Assembly: GCA_027492485.1 (NCBI GenBank)
Contig: JAPUER010000062.1
Coordinates: forward strand, 10,680 to 45,201
DNA: 34,522 nt
Direction: 5' to 3'
Source: Betaproteobacteria bacterium
GTDB taxonomy: Bacteria; Pseudomonadota; Gammaproteobacteria; Burkholderiales; Casimicrobiaceae
Translations under genes and position numbers: made by a program
The notes under the pieces: model-generated
Told to the model about the DNA's origin: nothing
Databases searched by the model: none
The model's input: the letters and a program-made list of their open reading frames with translations, nothing else
Shown: piece after piece, positions 6,923 to 16,912 of the stretch
Layout: every line of letters starts with the position of its first letter
Position numbering within the stretch: position 1 is the first letter of the stretch

Positions 6923-8578
6923 ATGCTTCGTTGGCTCGCCAGTTTGACCGACTCCAGTCCGCTGGGTTCAGTTGGAGGTGCCCGCAAATTTGCGGCATCG
7001 CTTGACCGCGATATCTTCTCGGCAACCGATGCCGTCTGCGTACAGTTGCGTGCCTTCGTCAGCGAGGCCGAAAGCAGGGAATCGCTGGCCGCGGCGCCGC
7101 TGCTCGAGCTCGACGCCCGCGTGGACGCCACCACCAGCCGTCTTGAGCGCGACTATCTTGCCGCGTCGCTGCAATCGCATTCGTTGCGCGAGCGATTGTG
7201 GGATGCCGGCTACGACTGGGCGATGCGGTTCGCCGATGCCTATCGGGTCGTTCTCATGCGCGAATCGGCGTCGGTCGCCGGGCGGGCGGCAACCGAGTTT
7301 GCGCGCGTAGCGGCCCGCTTCTTCTGGTTCCGCACGATGGCGTACCGTTTTCGACTCTATCGTCACGAAGAGTGGATTCCCGGCATCTGGGCCGAGACGC
7401 ACCAGGTGTTCCGCAAAACCTGCGATCTCGGCGTCGACCATGTCATCGTCGCCGACATCGGCAATGCCGGTCAGCCGACTTTCCCGGCGCGCGCGTTCTC
7501 GGTGCTGCTGCTGTTGCGAGTCGGCAATGCCGGCGGCTATACGCCGTCGCAGATCCATGCCTTGTACCGCAAGATCGAGGAATTTACCCACGATATCCGG
7601 TTGACCGCACGCCCGACGTCGGACGGCGGGTTCGCCATCAACCTGTCGGGTACCGACGGCTTGGTGCCGCGCCATTCGGTACCGCAAGGCGGGCAGTATC
7701 TGTATTGCGACACCACTGCCGTGCATGCCCGTGCGCTCGCCTGGCTCGACCAGGTCGAGGCGGAAGACGGCGGCCGCAACGTCACCCTGGGCGGATCGCT
7801 GTCGCAAAACCCGTTGCTCGCGCTGCGCAGCGCGGTGCTGCGCATCGATCCCGAATTCAAACCGCTGGCGCGTGCCAGTCAGCGCAGCGACGACCGCGGC
7901 CGGGTCGCCGCGACCTACGGCGTGAACAAGGTGGCGACCGCCATCTCCTTCGACCCGGGACTGCTGGCGGCGAGCGTCGACGGCGATAACTATGAGTACG
8001 CCGATGCACTCGAGATCGAAACCATCGGCACGCTGAAGGCGTCCACGCTCAAGCGCCTGCGGCGCGATCTGCCGCCGGACGCGGCACGGCTCGATCTGCA
8101 GTTCTGGCATCTGCGCGATCGCAGCGACACCGGGTTCCGCTGCGTGATGCCGAACACCTCGACGCAGCGATTGCGTCTGCGCGACATCGCGGTGGTGACC
8201 GAGGAAGCCCCCGCCGCCGGCTGGCAGCTGGCGACCATCGTCCGCCTGCTGAAGCTGCCGGCCGGGCACATCGAATTGGGTCTGCAGGTGCTGTCGCGCG
8301 ATATCGACATGGTCGAGCTGCGCACCCTGCGCTCGCGGCAGGGGCTCTATCGCGACAACGCGGCGACCATGGTGGCGAGCGCCGTGTTTAAGGCGATCCG
8401 CCTGAAGAGCGCCTTCTTCGGCCGCCCGATCATGGGCGCCACCTGGATCATGAACACCGTCGACTATCAGGCCAGCGTGGTCTACGAGGTGCAGGGCTCC
8501 GGCCGTCGCTACGAGGCGAGCGAGGTGATCAGCGAAGGGTCCGACTGGGTGTGGGTGCGGCCGAACGAGTTGAGCTGA
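6923..8578 (+). CDS. 551-aa protein of unknown function
   Basis: I do not recognise this gene. ATG at 6923, after CGGAAACA, gives a soluble-looking protein of 551 aa that starts MLRWLASLTDSSPLGSVGGA. The first 200 residues or so look helical, with many Ala, Arg and Glu residues. This part includes an aromatic segment, ARFFWFRTMAYRFRLYRHEEW. The middle and C-terminal parts look beta-rich, ending SDWVWVRPNELS. No signal peptide, membrane span or enzyme motif is evident. It is transcribed divergently from the FKBP gene and is followed 16 bases later by an AlaX-type gene, so the two may form an operon. The open frame extends upstream to 6773, but composition and the ribosome binding site favour 6923. 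Confidence 0.8.
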   Translation: MLRWLASLTDSSPLGSVGGARKFAASLDRDIFSATDAVCVQLRAFVSEAESRESLAAAPLLELDARVDATTSRLERDYLAASLQSHSLRERLWDAGYDWAMRFADAYRVVLMRESASVAGRAATEFARVAARFFWFRTMAYRFRLYRHEEWIPGIWAETHQVFRKTCDLGVDHVIVADIGNAGQPTFPARAFSVLLLLRVGNAGGYTPSQIHALYRKIEEFTHDIRLTARPTSDGGFAINLSGTDGLVPRHSVPQGGQYLYCDTTAVHARALAWLDQVEAEDGGRNVTLGGSLSQNPLLALRSAVLRIDPEFKPLARASQRSDDRGRVAATYGVNKVATAISFDPGLLAASVDGDNYEYADALEIETIGTLKASTLKRLRRDLPPDAARLDLQFWHLRDRSDTGFRCVMPNTSTQRLRLRDIAVVTEEAPAAGWQLATIVRLLKLPAGHIELGLQVLSRDIDMVELRTLRSRQGLYRDNAATMVASAVFKAIRLKSAFFGRPIMGATWIMNTVDYQASVVYEVQGSGRRYEASEVISEGSDWVWVRPNELS

Positions 8579-8594
8579 CACGGATTCGCTGCCG

Positions 8595-9347
8595 GTGACC
8601 GAACTCCTCTTTCGCGATGACGCGTACTTGCGCAACGCAACGGCACGGGTGACGGCGCTGACGCAAACGGCGCCGCGCGATGGCTCGGCGCCGCAGCCGG
8701 CGGTGGTTCTCGACCGCACCGTGTGCTACTACGACAGCGGCGGCCAGCCGGGCGATAGCGGGACGCTGGTCTGGGCGGGCGGCAGCGTCGCCATCGTCGA
8801 TACCCGCCGCGACCGCGAGAGCGGCGCGATACTGCATGTGCTCGCCGGCGACGCCGTTCTGCCCGCCGTGGGCGACCGCGTGACGGTGACGCTCGACTGG
8901 TCGCGCCGCCACGTCCACATGCGCTATCACACCGCGCTGCATCTGGTCTGCGCTGCCTTGCCCGGCATTTTGGCGACCGGCAACGCGATCGACACGACCA
9001 AGGCACGCATCGACTTCGATCTCTCCGGCGTTGCCTTCGACCGCGCTGCGACCGAAGCGCGGCTCAACGCGCTGATCGCCGGCAATCACGACGTCAGCAC
9101 GCAGTGGATCAGCGACGAAGCAATGGCCGCGCAGCCGGAACTGGTGCGCACCATGAGCGTGGCGCCGCCCACCGGCGCCGGGCGGGTGCGCCTGCTGAAA
9201 ATCGGCGACGGCGTCGACCTCCAGCCCTGCGGCGGCACCCACGTGCGCAACACGGGCGAGATCGGCCCGGTGCAGATCGTGAAGGTGGAAAGCAAAGGCA
9301 AGCAAAACCGGCGCCTGGTGATCCAGTTGCAAGCAGCTTCAGCCTGA
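8595..9347 (+). CDS. alaX: AlaX-type alanyl-tRNA editing protein
   Basis: Free-standing AlaX proteins resemble the editing half of alanyl-tRNA synthetase and hydrolyse tRNA(Ala) mischarged with serine or glycine. The 250-aa product shows the family zinc ligands: H112 and H116 (HMRYHTALHL), C212 and H216 (PCGGTHVRNTGEIG). The N-terminal part with FYYDSGGQPGD-type sequence (here CYYDSGGQPGD, residues 44-54) is the beta-barrel seen in longer AlaX forms. The start is GTG, with a weak ribosome binding site, 16 bases after the preceding unknown gene. That gene may be co-expressed, but no functional link is known. It is convergent with the hydrolase gene downstream. Confidence 0.92.
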   Translation: MTELLFRDDAYLRNATARVTALTQTAPRDGSAPQPAVVLDRTVCYYDSGGQPGDSGTLVWAGGSVAIVDTRRDRESGAILHVLAGDAVLPAVGDRVTVTLDWSRRHVHMRYHTALHLVCAALPGILATGNAIDTTKARIDFDLSGVAFDRAATEARLNALIAGNHDVSTQWISDEAMAAQPELVRTMSVAPPTGAGRVRLLKIGDGVDLQPCGGTHVRNTGEIGPVQIVKVESKGKQNRRLVIQLQAASA

Positions 9348-9450
9348 AACGATCGCCCAGACTAGCGCAACAGCAAGAATCGGCTAATGTCGACTTGCCA
9401 TATTTTCCGCTGCAATACCTTGGCTGTATGCCGTTTTTCTCAAAAAGCTG

Positions 9451-10341
9451 TCAGGCCACGCCGTTCGCCTTGAACCACGCGATCAGCTCTTTCCACGCCG
9501 CGTCGGCCGTGGCCTTGCGGTAGCTCGGGCGGTAGTCGGCATGGAAGGCGTGCGGCGCGTCGGGATAGAGGATGATCTTGCTCTTTTTGCCTTTCGCTTT
9601 CAGCGCGTCTTCCATCTTCGCCACGGTGTCGTTCGGGATGCCGGCATCGGCGTCGCCGTAGAGGCCCAGCACCGGCGCGTTGATCTTGTCGACCAGATCG
9701 ATCGGATGCGCCGGCGTCATCGCATTGGCGGCGCCGACAAGACGGCCGTACCACGCGCCGCCGGCCTTCACGTTCGGGTTGTGCGCGGCGTACAGCCAGG
9801 TGATGCGCCCGCCCCAGCAGAAGCCGGTCACGGCGAGCTTGTCGGCGTTCGCCTTGCCGCTGGCCTTGGCATATGCCACGCAGGCGTCGAGATCGGCCAT
9901 CACCTGCGCGTCCGGCACTTTGCTGACCACGTCGGTCATGATCTTCGGTATCTCGGCGATCTTGGTGACATCGCCCTGCCGCGCGAACAGCTCGGCGGCG
10001 ATGGCAAAGTAGCCCAGCTTCGCGAAGCGGCGGCAGACATCCTTGATGTGTTCATGGACGCCGAAAATCTCCTGCACCACCAGCACCACCGGAAAGCCGG
10101 AACCGGCAGCCGGCATCGCCCGATAGGCGACCATTTCGCCGTCCTTGGTCGGCACCTTCACCTCACCGGCGACGAGACCATCGGCCGGCGTGGCGATCGT
10201 CTGCGCCGACACCGGCAGCACGGAGGCGGCAAAACCGGCACCGAGCGAGGTGACCATGAAGCCGCGGCGGTCGAGTTTGACGGCCGGCACCAGCGCATCG
10301 ATTTCGTCCTGCGCGGCGGCGGAATGGGATTCATGCAGCAT
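9451..10341 (-). CDS. Dienelactone hydrolase family protein with Tat-like N-terminus
   Basis: This is an alpha/beta-hydrolase of the dienelactone hydrolase family, 296 aa. The catalytic residues are visible: E91 in VQEIFGVH, nucleophile C175 in GFCWGG, an aspartate at about 230-232 in YGDADAGIP, and H264 in PHAFHADYR. Residues 25-47 form [20 protein letters not shown] followed by VSAQ. This resembles a twin-arginine (Tat) export signal preceded by a longer than usual N-terminal tail, so the enzyme may act in the periplasm. Classical family members cleave dienelactone in chloroaromatic breakdown, but many act on other esters, and no aromatic pathway genes surround this one. The substrate is unknown. 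Confidence 0.9.
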   Translation of the reverse strand: MLHESHSAAAQDEIDALVPAVKLDRRGFMVTSLGAGFAASVLPVSAQTIATPADGLVAGEVKVPTKDGEMVAYRAMPAAGSGFPVVLVVQEIFGVHEHIKDVCRRFAKLGYFAIAAELFARQGDVTKIAEIPKIMTDVVSKVPDAQVMADLDACVAYAKASGKANADKLAVTGFCWGGRITWLYAAHNPNVKAGGAWYGRLVGAANAMTPAHPIDLVDKINAPVLGLYGDADAGIPNDTVAKMEDALKAKGKKSKIILYPDAPHAFHADYRPSYRKATADAAWKELIAWFKANGVA

Positions 10342-10380
10342 GAGTGTGTTCCTCGAAAATCATCATTGGGGTCGTAGTGC

Positions 10381-10404
10381 CGGTTGCCCGCCACCGGGCA
10401 ACCG
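10381..10404 (-). terminator. GC-rich hairpin downstream of the glutaminase gene
   Basis: CGGTTGCCCG (10381-10390) and CGGGCAACCG (10395-10404) form a perfect ten-base-pair stem with a four-base loop. It lies between the stop of glsA and the start of the hydrolase gene on the same strand, where a terminator or mRNA-stabilising hairpin would be useful. No T run follows on the minus strand, so intrinsic termination is uncertain. Confidence 0.4.
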
Positions 10405-10485
10405 CAAGCACTGCGCAGAATAGGACAACCGCGGCGCCGGCCGGTTCGGGTTTGCCAGCAGAGGCGCGGTGACAATGGCGGCTGG

Positions 10486-11400
10486 CTAGAAAATCGAACG
10501 GTTGGTTAGCGAGGTGAACATCTCCAGCGCCAGCGAGCCGGCATGGCTGTTGCCGCTTTCCTCCAGTGCCGGCGACCACACGCAGATGCCGCATTCGCCG
10601 GGCAATATCGCCACGATGCCGCCGCCGACGCCGCTCTTGGCCGGCAGGCCGACGCGGTAGGCAAAATCGCCCGCCGCATCGTAGGTGCCGCAGGTCAGCA
10701 TCAGCGCCGACAGCCGCTTGGCCGAACTGGCGTCGACCACCGTTTCGCCGTTCCACGGATTGACGCCGTGATTGGCCAGAAAACACACTGCGCGCGCCAG
10801 TTCGACGCAGCTCATTTCGATCGCGCAATGGTGGCAATAGGCGTGCAGCACCTCGCCGACCTTGTTGTGCAGATTGCCGAAGCTCTTCATGAAATACGCC
10901 ATCGCGGTGTTGCGCGACGAGGTGCCGATTTCCGATTGTGCGACCCGCGCGTTGTATGTGATGTCGGCGACGCCGGCCAGCTTGCGCACAAAGTCGACCA
11001 GCGATTGCGTCGCGTTCACGCTGCGACTGGCGAGCAGGTCGGTGACCACCAGCGCGCCGGCGTTGATGAACGGGTTGCGCGGAATGCCGTTCTCGCGCTC
11101 CAGCTGCACCAACGAATTGAACGGATTGCCCGACGGCTCGCGCCCGACCCGCGTCCACAGCGAATCGCCCTCGCGCTGGAAGGCCAGCGTCAGCGCGAAC
11201 AGCTTGGAGATCGACTGGATCGAGAAGCGCTTGGTCGCGTCTCCCGCGGCATACACATTGCCGGTGAAATCCACCACCGCCATGCCGAACTGACGCGGTG
11301 CCACATTGGCCAGCTCGGGGATGTAGGAGGCGACCCTGCCTTCGCCAATGACGGGCTGCAGCGCGGCATGGATGCGGTCGAGGACGGGCTGGTAATCCAT
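10486..11400 (-). CDS. glsA: Glutaminase
   Basis: Glutaminase converts glutamine to glutamate and ammonia in the cytosol. The 304-aa product has the serine-dependent beta-lactamase-like fold signatures: the S-x-x-K motif S63-K66 in FSIQSISKLF, and the conserved GNPFNSL, NPFINAGA and PAKSGVGGGI segments. Length fits the family. ATG at 11400 gives the standard N-terminus, MDYQPVLDRIHAAL. An open frame continues upstream into the neighbouring gene but is not conserved sequence. The gene begins 40 bases after the stop of the DUF3683 oxidoreductase gene on the same strand, so the two may be co-transcribed. Confidence 0.96.
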   Translation of the reverse strand: MDYQPVLDRIHAALQPVIGEGRVASYIPELANVAPRQFGMAVVDFTGNVYAAGDATKRFSIQSISKLFALTLAFQREGDSLWTRVGREPSGNPFNSLVQLERENGIPRNPFINAGALVVTDLLASRSVNATQSLVDFVRKLAGVADITYNARVAQSEIGTSSRNTAMAYFMKSFGNLHNKVGEVLHAYCHHCAIEMSCVELARAVCFLANHGVNPWNGETVVDASSAKRLSALMLTCGTYDAAGDFAYRVGLPAKSGVGGGIVAILPGECGICVWSPALEESGNSHAGSLALEMFTSLTNRSIF

Positions 11401-11440
11401 CGCGTGGATTATGCCGGGCGCCGCCCTCAGCGCGGTGGCG

Positions 11441-14400
11441 CTATACGAGCACCCGCTCGATGCCGCCGTTGTTGGCGCGCTCGACGTAATCCGCCATCCA
11501 GCGCTCGCCGAGCAGATGCTTCGCCATTTCCACCACGATGTAATCGGCGGTGGTGCCGGCGTCATCGTTGTAGCGCGACAAGCCCTGCAGACAGCTCGGG
11601 CAGCTGGTCAGAATCTTGACGTCGCCGGTGAATGGCTTCTCGCCGCCGTCGCCACCCTGCACCGGAAGCGCGCGCAATGCCTCGGCGCCTTTGCGCATCT
11701 CGCGTTCCTTGCGGAAGCGCACCTGCGTCGAGATGTCGGGTCGGCTGACGGCCAGCGTGCCGCTCTCGCCGCAGCAGCGATCGTTGAGCGCGACTTTCTG
11801 CCCCATCAGCGCGTCGACCACCTTCATCGGTGCCTGCGTCTTGATCGGCGTGTGGCAGGGGTCGTGATACATGTAGCGGGTGCCCGTCACGCCTTCGAGC
11901 TTGACGCCCTTTTCGAGTAGATATTCGTGGATGTCGAGCAGGCGACAGCCGGGGAAGATCTTCTCGAACTGGTATTTCTGCAATTGATCCATGCAGGTGC
12001 CGCAGCTCACGATCACCGTCTTGATGTCGAGATAGTTCAGCGTGTTGGCCACGCGATGGAACAGCACCCGGTTGTCGGTGGTGATTTCCTGTCCCTTGTC
12101 GTGGTTGCCGGTGGCCGTCTGCGGATAGCCGCAGCAGAGATAGCCGGGCGGCAGCACCGTCTGCGCGCCGACGTGCCAGAGCATCGCCTGCGTGGCGAGG
12201 CCGACCTGCGAGAACAGACGCTCGGAGCCGCAGCCGGGGAAGTAGAACACCGCCTCCTGCTCGTTGGCATCGAGCTGCGGGTTGCGGATGATCGGCACGA
12301 CTTTGTCGTCCTCGATGTCGAGCAGCTTGCGCGCGGTTTGTTTGGGCAGGCCGCCCGGCATCGGCTTGTTGATGAAATGAATCACCTGCGCCTTGACCGG
12401 TGGTCTGCCGCCGGTGGTCGACGGCGGGCGCCGCGTCTGCGAGCCGATCAGGCCAAAGCGTTTGGCGAGTCCGTAGGCAAAACGCTGCGCGCGGTAGCCG
12501 GTGTTGACCACGGTGCGCTTGAGCAGGTTCACCGTCGCCGGGTCGCGTGCATTGAGCAGCGCCATCGCCATCGCGGTGCCGGGGTTGAACTTCTTCTTGC
12601 CCACCTTGCGCAGCAGGTTGCGCATGGCCATCGACACGTCGCCGAAATCGATGTCGACCGGGCAGGGGTTCACGCACTTGTGGCAGACCGTGCAGTGATC
12701 GGCGACGTCGGACAGCTCGTCCCAATGCCTGAGCGAGATGCCGCGCCGCGTCTGCTCTTCGTACAGAAAGGCCTCGACCAGCAGACCGGTGGCGAGGATC
12801 TTGTTGCGCGGGCTGTAGAGCAGGTTGGCGCGCGGCACGTGCGTCGCGCAGACGGGTTTGCACTTGCCGCAGCGCAAGCAGTCCTTGACCGAATCGCTGA
12901 TGGCGCCGATGTCGCTCGCTTCAAGGATCAGCGATTCGCTGCCGAGCAGCCCGAACGACGGCGTATAGGCATAGCGCAAATCGCCACCGGGCAGCAGCTT
13001 GCCCTTGTTGAAGCGGCCTTCGGGATCGACTTTGTTCTTGTAGCGCTGGAACGGCGCGATCTCCTCGGCGGTGAGAAATTCGAGCTTGGTCAGGCCGATG
13101 CCGTGTTCGCCCGATATTACGCCGTCGAGCGCGCGCGCCAACCGCATGATGCGCGCGACCGCAGCGTTGGCCTGCTGCAACATCGCGTAGTTGTCGCTGT
13201 TGACGGGGATGTTGGTGTGCACGTTGCCGTCGCCGGCGTGCATGTGCAGGGCCACCCACACGCGACCTCGCAATACCTGCTGATGGATCGCCTTGATGCG
13301 TTCAAGCACCGGCTTCAGCGCTTCGCCCGCGAAAATATCCTGCAGCGGCGTCTTGATCTCGGTCTTCCACGACACACGGATGTCGCGCGCCTGCAGTTGC
13401 CGGAACAGCGCGGCAGCGGCCGCCTGGTCGGCGCCCGGCGCGTCGTCGATAAAGGGCTCGGTATGGCAGATCGACGACGGACCGACCACGGCGAGCAGCT
13501 TCGCCCAGCGGGCGCGAACGTCGGCGACCAGCGCGCGCGCTTCCAGCACCTTGTCGGCCAGCAGTTCGGCCGATACGCCGTATTCCTCATAGCGATGCTG
13601 CGGCATCGGGCCGGCGAAGAAGGCGAGCAATTGATCGCAAAGGTCGAGCTTGTTGCTGATCGACAGTTCGATATTGATGCGCTCGATGCCGTCGCAGTAG
13701 TCGCCCATGCGCGGCAGCGGAATGACCACATCCTCGTTGAGCTTGAAAGCGTTGGTATGCTTCGAGATGGCTGCCGTGCGTGCGCGGTCGAGCCAGAACT
13801 TCTTGCGCATTTCGCCGCTGACGGCGATGAAACCCTCGCCGCCGCGCGCATTGCACAGGCGGACCACCTCCGAGGCCGCGCGTGCCACCGCGTCCTCGTC
13901 GTCGCCGACGACGTCGCCGATCAGTACCATCTTCGGCTGTCCGTGGCGCCTCGCCTTGGTGGCGTAGCCCACGGCCCTGACGTAGCGTTCGTCGAGATGT
14001 TCGAGGCCGGACAGCATCACGCGCGCCGTGCCGGTCTTGGGCAGGCTGTCGAGGTAGTCCTTCACTTCGACGATGGCCGGCACCGAATCGCGCACCTGGC
14101 CGAAGAACTCCATGCACACGGTACGCGTGTGCGGCGGCATCTTGTGCAGCACCCACTTCGACCAGGTGATCAGGCCGTCGCAGCCTTCCTTCTGCACGCC
14201 GGGCAGACCGGAGAGGAACTTGTCGGTCACGTCCTTGCCGAGTCCGATTTTGCGGAAGCTCGGGCCGGGAATGATCAGCGTCTCCTCGCGCAGCGGACGC
14301 CGTTTTTCATCGAGGTACTGCAGGTGGAAGGTGGCGTGATTGGCGTCGTGAATCTTGCCGACGTTGTGGTCCGTGCGCGTCACTTCGAGCCACTCGCCGG

Positions 14401-15514
14401 CAGGCGTCACCATGCGCCACTGCACCAGGTTGTCGAGCGCGGTGCCCCACAGCACGGCCTTCTTGCCGCCGGCATTCATCGCGATGTTGCCGCCGATGCA
14501 ACTGGCGTCGGCGCTGGTCGGATCGCAGGCCCAGACGAGGCCGGCGTGTTCCGCCGCCTCCATCGCGCGGCGCGTCACCACGCCCGCTTCGCATTCGATC
14601 ACGCCATAAGGTTCGCCACGGTTTGCGTCGCCGGGAAGCGCCTCGAAACGTACCGGGGAAAGCGTTTCCAGTTTCTCTGTGTTGATCACCGCCGACATGC
14701 GCGACAGCGGAATCGCACCGCCGGTGTAACCGGTGCCGCCGCCACGTGGAATGATGGTCAGTTCGAGCTCGATGCAGCCCCTGACGAGACCGATCACTTC
14801 GTCTTCGCTATCGGGATGCAAGACGACAAATGGGTACTCGACGCGCCAGTCGGTGGCGTCGGTCACGTGCGATACGCGGGCCAGTCCGTCGAAGGTGATG
14901 TTGTCCTTGTGCGTGACGCGGCCGAGCACCTTGAGCACGCGTTTGCGCAGATCGTAGGTCTCGCGAAATTGCGCTTCAAAACGATCCACGGCCTGCGTGG
15001 CGCGGCGCACCAGATCGCCCACCTTTTCCTTGCGCGCCTGGCCGTCGGCATCCGCGACGTCGACATTGCGCCGCTTCTCGACTTCGCGCAGGCGATGGCG
15101 CAGGGCCTCGATCAACTGTGCGCGGCGGCGCGGGTTATCGATCAGGTCGTCCTGCAGGTAGGGGTTGCGCTCCACCACCCAGATGTCGCCCAGCACCTCG
15201 AACAGCATGCGCGCGCTGCGACCAGTCTTGCGCTCGCCACGCAGCGACTGCAACACGTCCCAGGCGTCGTCGCCAAGCAGGCGAATGACGATCTCGCGAT
15301 CGGAGAAGCTCGTGTAGTTATAGGGAATCTCGCGGATGCGCGGGCCCGTGCCGCCGGGCTCGTCGGTGGTGGCGGCGTCCAGGTGGATGGCTTTCTGCGC
15401 GATGCTGCGTGCGCCGGATCGTGCCGGACCTGCGGCGGACGATGCGCCGGCGGCCGCCGGCATCGCGTTCGCGTGGAACAGCTTGTGGATCAATCGCAGC
15501 GGGAAAGCCTTCAT
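11441..15514 (-). CDS. DUF3683 FAD/Fe-S oxidoreductase (GlcD-GlcF-like fusion)
   Basis: This 1357-aa protein fuses an FAD-linked 2-hydroxyacid oxidase module to a GlcF/GlpC-like iron-sulfur module. In order: a DUF3683-type N-terminal region ([19 protein letters not shown], about 62-80); the FAD-binding segment [11 protein letters not shown] (about 256-266); the C-terminal oxidase motifs [12 protein letters not shown] and [13 protein letters not shown]. Two ferredoxin-type [4Fe-4S] motifs follow, [11 protein letters not shown] (about 875) and [12 protein letters not shown] (about 940). Two CCG domains come last, with PGCGSERLF (about 1090), [22 protein letters not shown] and SCPSCLQG (about 1300). 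Relatives oxidise glycolate, D-lactate or similar hydroxyacids and pass electrons to the respiratory chain; the substrate here is unknown. ATG at 15514 was chosen because the upstream GTG adds only a Pro-rich stub. It is probably membrane-associated. Confidence 0.93.
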   Translation of the reverse strand: MKAFPLRLIHKLFHANAMPAAAGASSAAGPARSGARSIAQKAIHLDAATTDEPGGTGPRIREIPYNYTSFSDREIVIRLLGDDAWDVLQSLRGERKTGRSARMLFEVLGDIWVVERNPYLQDDLIDNPRRRAQLIEALRHRLREVEKRRNVDVADADGQARKEKVGDLVRRATQAVDRFEAQFRETYDLRKRVLKVLGRVTHKDNITFDGLARVSHVTDATDWRVEYPFVVLHPDSEDEVIGLVRGCIELELTIIPRGGGTGYTGGAIPLSRMSAVINTEKLETLSPVRFEALPGDANRGEPYGVIECEAGVVTRRAMEAAEHAGLVWACDPTSADASCIGGNIAMNAGGKKAVLWGTALDNLVQWRMVTPAGEWLEVTRTDHNVGKIHDANHATFHLQYLDEKRRPLREETLIIPGPSFRKIGLGKDVTDKFLSGLPGVQKEGCDGLITWSKWVLHKMPPHTRTVCMEFFGQVRDSVPAIVEVKDYLDSLPKTGTARVMLSGLEHLDERYVRAVGYATKARRHGQPKMVLIGDVVGDDEDAVARAASEVVRLCNARGGEGFIAVSGEMRKKFWLDRARTAAISKHTNAFKLNEDVVIPLPRMGDYCDGIERINIELSISNKLDLCDQLLAFFAGPMPQHRYEEYGVSAELLADKVLEARALVADVRARWAKLLAVVGPSSICHTEPFIDDAPGADQAAAAALFRQLQARDIRVSWKTEIKTPLQDIFAGEALKPVLERIKAIHQQVLRGRVWVALHMHAGDGNVHTNIPVNSDNYAMLQQANAAVARIMRLARALDGVISGEHGIGLTKLEFLTAEEIAPFQRYKNKVDPEGRFNKGKLLPGGDLRYAYTPSFGLLGSESLILEASDIGAISDSVKDCLRCGKCKPVCATHVPRANLLYSPRNKILATGLLVEAFLYEEQTRRGISLRHWDELSDVADHCTVCHKCVNPCPVDIDFGDVSMAMRNLLRKVGKKKFNPGTAMAMALLNARDPATVNLLKRTVVNTGYRAQRFAYGLAKRFGLIGSQTRRPPSTTGGRPPVKAQVIHFINKPMPGGLPKQTARKLLDIEDDKVVPIIRNPQLDANEQEAVFYFPGCGSERLFSQVGLATQAMLWHVGAQTVLPPGYLCCGYPQTATGNHDKGQEITTDNRVLFHRVANTLNYLDIKTVIVSCGTCMDQLQKYQFEKIFPGCRLLDIHEYLLEKGVKLEGVTGTRYMYHDPCHTPIKTQAPMKVVDALMGQKVALNDRCCGESGTLAVSRPDISTQVRFRKEREMRKGAEALRALPVQGGDGGEKPFTGDVKILTSCPSCLQGLSRYNDDAGTTADYIVVEMAKHLLGERWMADYVERANNGGIERVLV

Positions 15515-15600
15515 GGGCTGAGGCGCGGGCCGCACTCACGCGCACCCGGAGTGGATGGAGCCGCAGTATATCGCGGTGCAGCAAAAGTGCGGCGGGCGGA

Positions 15601-15617
15601 AAGGCTTGTAAAGCCTT
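15601..15617. terminator. Small hairpin between convergent-orientation blocks
   Basis: AAGGCTT-GTA-AAGCCTT is a seven-base-pair stem with a three-base loop in the roughly 200-base gap between the histidine kinase stop (15714) and the oxidoreductase start (15514). On the minus strand it is followed by TCCGCC, without a clear T run. It may mark the end of the two-component operon, but the evidence is weak. Confidence 0.25.
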
Positions 15618-15713
15618 GGTTTCAGCGCGGTTTTATGTCGCGCCGAATGGTGATCGATGGCTACCGCCGCGATCGCGGGCGACCACATTGCGGCGAGCTG
15701 ACGGATGCTGCGC

Positions 15714-16904
15714 TCACCCCGACCGGCGCGATTGCAGTGGCAGTATCAGCCGAAAATGACCGCCGCCGCCGTCGCGCTCCAGGCACTCCAGCGTGCCCCC
15801 GTGCTCGTTGACAATCTGCCGCGCCAGCGACAAACCGAGGCCGACGCCGCCCTGCATTTCCGCGGCGCCACGCGCCCGATAGAACGGTTCGAAAATGCGT
15901 TCGCGCTCGCCTGCGGGCACACCGGGCCCGCGGTCGAGTATGTCGACATGCGCCTGATCGCCCTCAAGCGCAACGACCGCCTCGACGTTTCCGGCGTCGC
16001 CGCTATAGCGGACGGCATTTTCCAGAATGTTGCGCAACACGCGGCGCAGCAGCCGCGCATCGCCCCGGACGTGAACCAGGCTGCCGTGCGCCGAGCCGCC
16101 GACGCGTGCCGCTTCCTCTGCGGTCAGCGCCAGCAGTTCCACGTCGTCCACGAGTTCGGGCCGATGCTGCGATTGCAGCCGGCTCGACAGCAGGATTTCT
16201 TCCACCAGCGCGTCGAGATCGGCGATTTCCCGCCGGATGTCGGCGCGAATCTCCACCGACGAGCGCGTCCCGATCTGCTCGAGCTGCATCTGGATGCGGG
16301 CGAGCGGCGAGCGCAGTTCGTGCGATGCGTTGGCCAGCAGCGACTGCTGCGAGCGCACCAGCGCCTGGATGCGATTGGCGGCCTCGTTGAATTCACGCGC
16401 CAGTTCGCCCACCTCGCCGGGCCCGTCGAGCGGCGCGCGGGCCGCCAGGTTGCCTGCACCGAATGCGTTGACCGGCCCGGCAATGCGCTCGATGCTGCGC
16501 GCCAGCCAGCGCGCGACCGGATAGGCGACCAGCAGCATCGCGACCGCGGTGATCAGGAACATGACCAGCGGTATCGGCAGCAGCGGGCCAGCGGCGCGCA
16601 CGATGGGCGACCGGAAGCCATCGCCGGGAGGGGGCATGGCGTCACGCGGCGGGCGCGGCGGCAATTCCGGCGGACCGGGAATGAGTCCCGGCGGCGGCAT
16701 TCGCTCCTTCGAAAGCGTCAACGCCGGCGGTGGCGGCAGGTTCGGCGCATCTGCGAAACGCAGCATGCGCATGCCCGGAAAATCGTTGAGCACCTCCCAG
16801 GCCAGCAAGCCGATCGCGGCCAGGATCAGCGTGAATACGACCAGCGCCAGATAGATCCGCACCCAGAGGCGACGATACCAGGCGAGCGGCCGGGCCGGTG
16901 CCAT
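15714..16904 (-). CDS. Two-component sensor histidine kinase with Pro-rich periplasmic loop
   Basis: This is a 396-aa inner-membrane kinase. Transmembrane segments lie at about 17-37 and 108-130. The periplasmic loop between them is short and very proline-rich (LPPPPALTL, MPPPGLIPGPPELPPRPP, MPPPGDG). HAMP follows (about 130-185). The dimerisation/phosphorylation domain has H195 in ASHELRSPLARIQ. The ATPase domain has NILENAVRYS (N box), DRGPGVP (G1), FEPFYRA (F) and GVGLGLSLA (G2). It lies eight bases after the response-regulator stop, so the pair is certainly co-transcribed. The unusual loop has no recognisable ligand-binding fold; stimulus unknown. Confidence 0.95.
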   Translation of the reverse strand: MAPARPLAWYRRLWVRIYLALVVFTLILAAIGLLAWEVLNDFPGMRMLRFADAPNLPPPPALTLSKERMPPPGLIPGPPELPPRPPRDAMPPPGDGFRSPIVRAAGPLLPIPLVMFLITAVAMLLVAYPVARWLARSIERIAGPVNAFGAGNLAARAPLDGPGEVGELAREFNEAANRIQALVRSQQSLLANASHELRSPLARIQMQLEQIGTRSSVEIRADIRREIADLDALVEEILLSSRLQSQHRPELVDDVELLALTAEEAARVGGSAHGSLVHVRGDARLLRRVLRNILENAVRYSGDAGNVEAVVALEGDQAHVDILDRGPGVPAGERERIFEPFYRARGAAEMQGGVGLGLSLARQIVNEHGGTLECLERDGGGGHFRLILPLQSRRSG

Positions 16905-16912
16905 CGGTGCCC

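Noticed and set aside
11927-15811. A 1294-codon open frame on the plus strand opposite the DUF3683 oxidoreductase
   Set aside because: Long antisense frames are expected in GC-rich coding DNA; the minus strand has clear FAD and Fe-S motifs and the plus frame has none.
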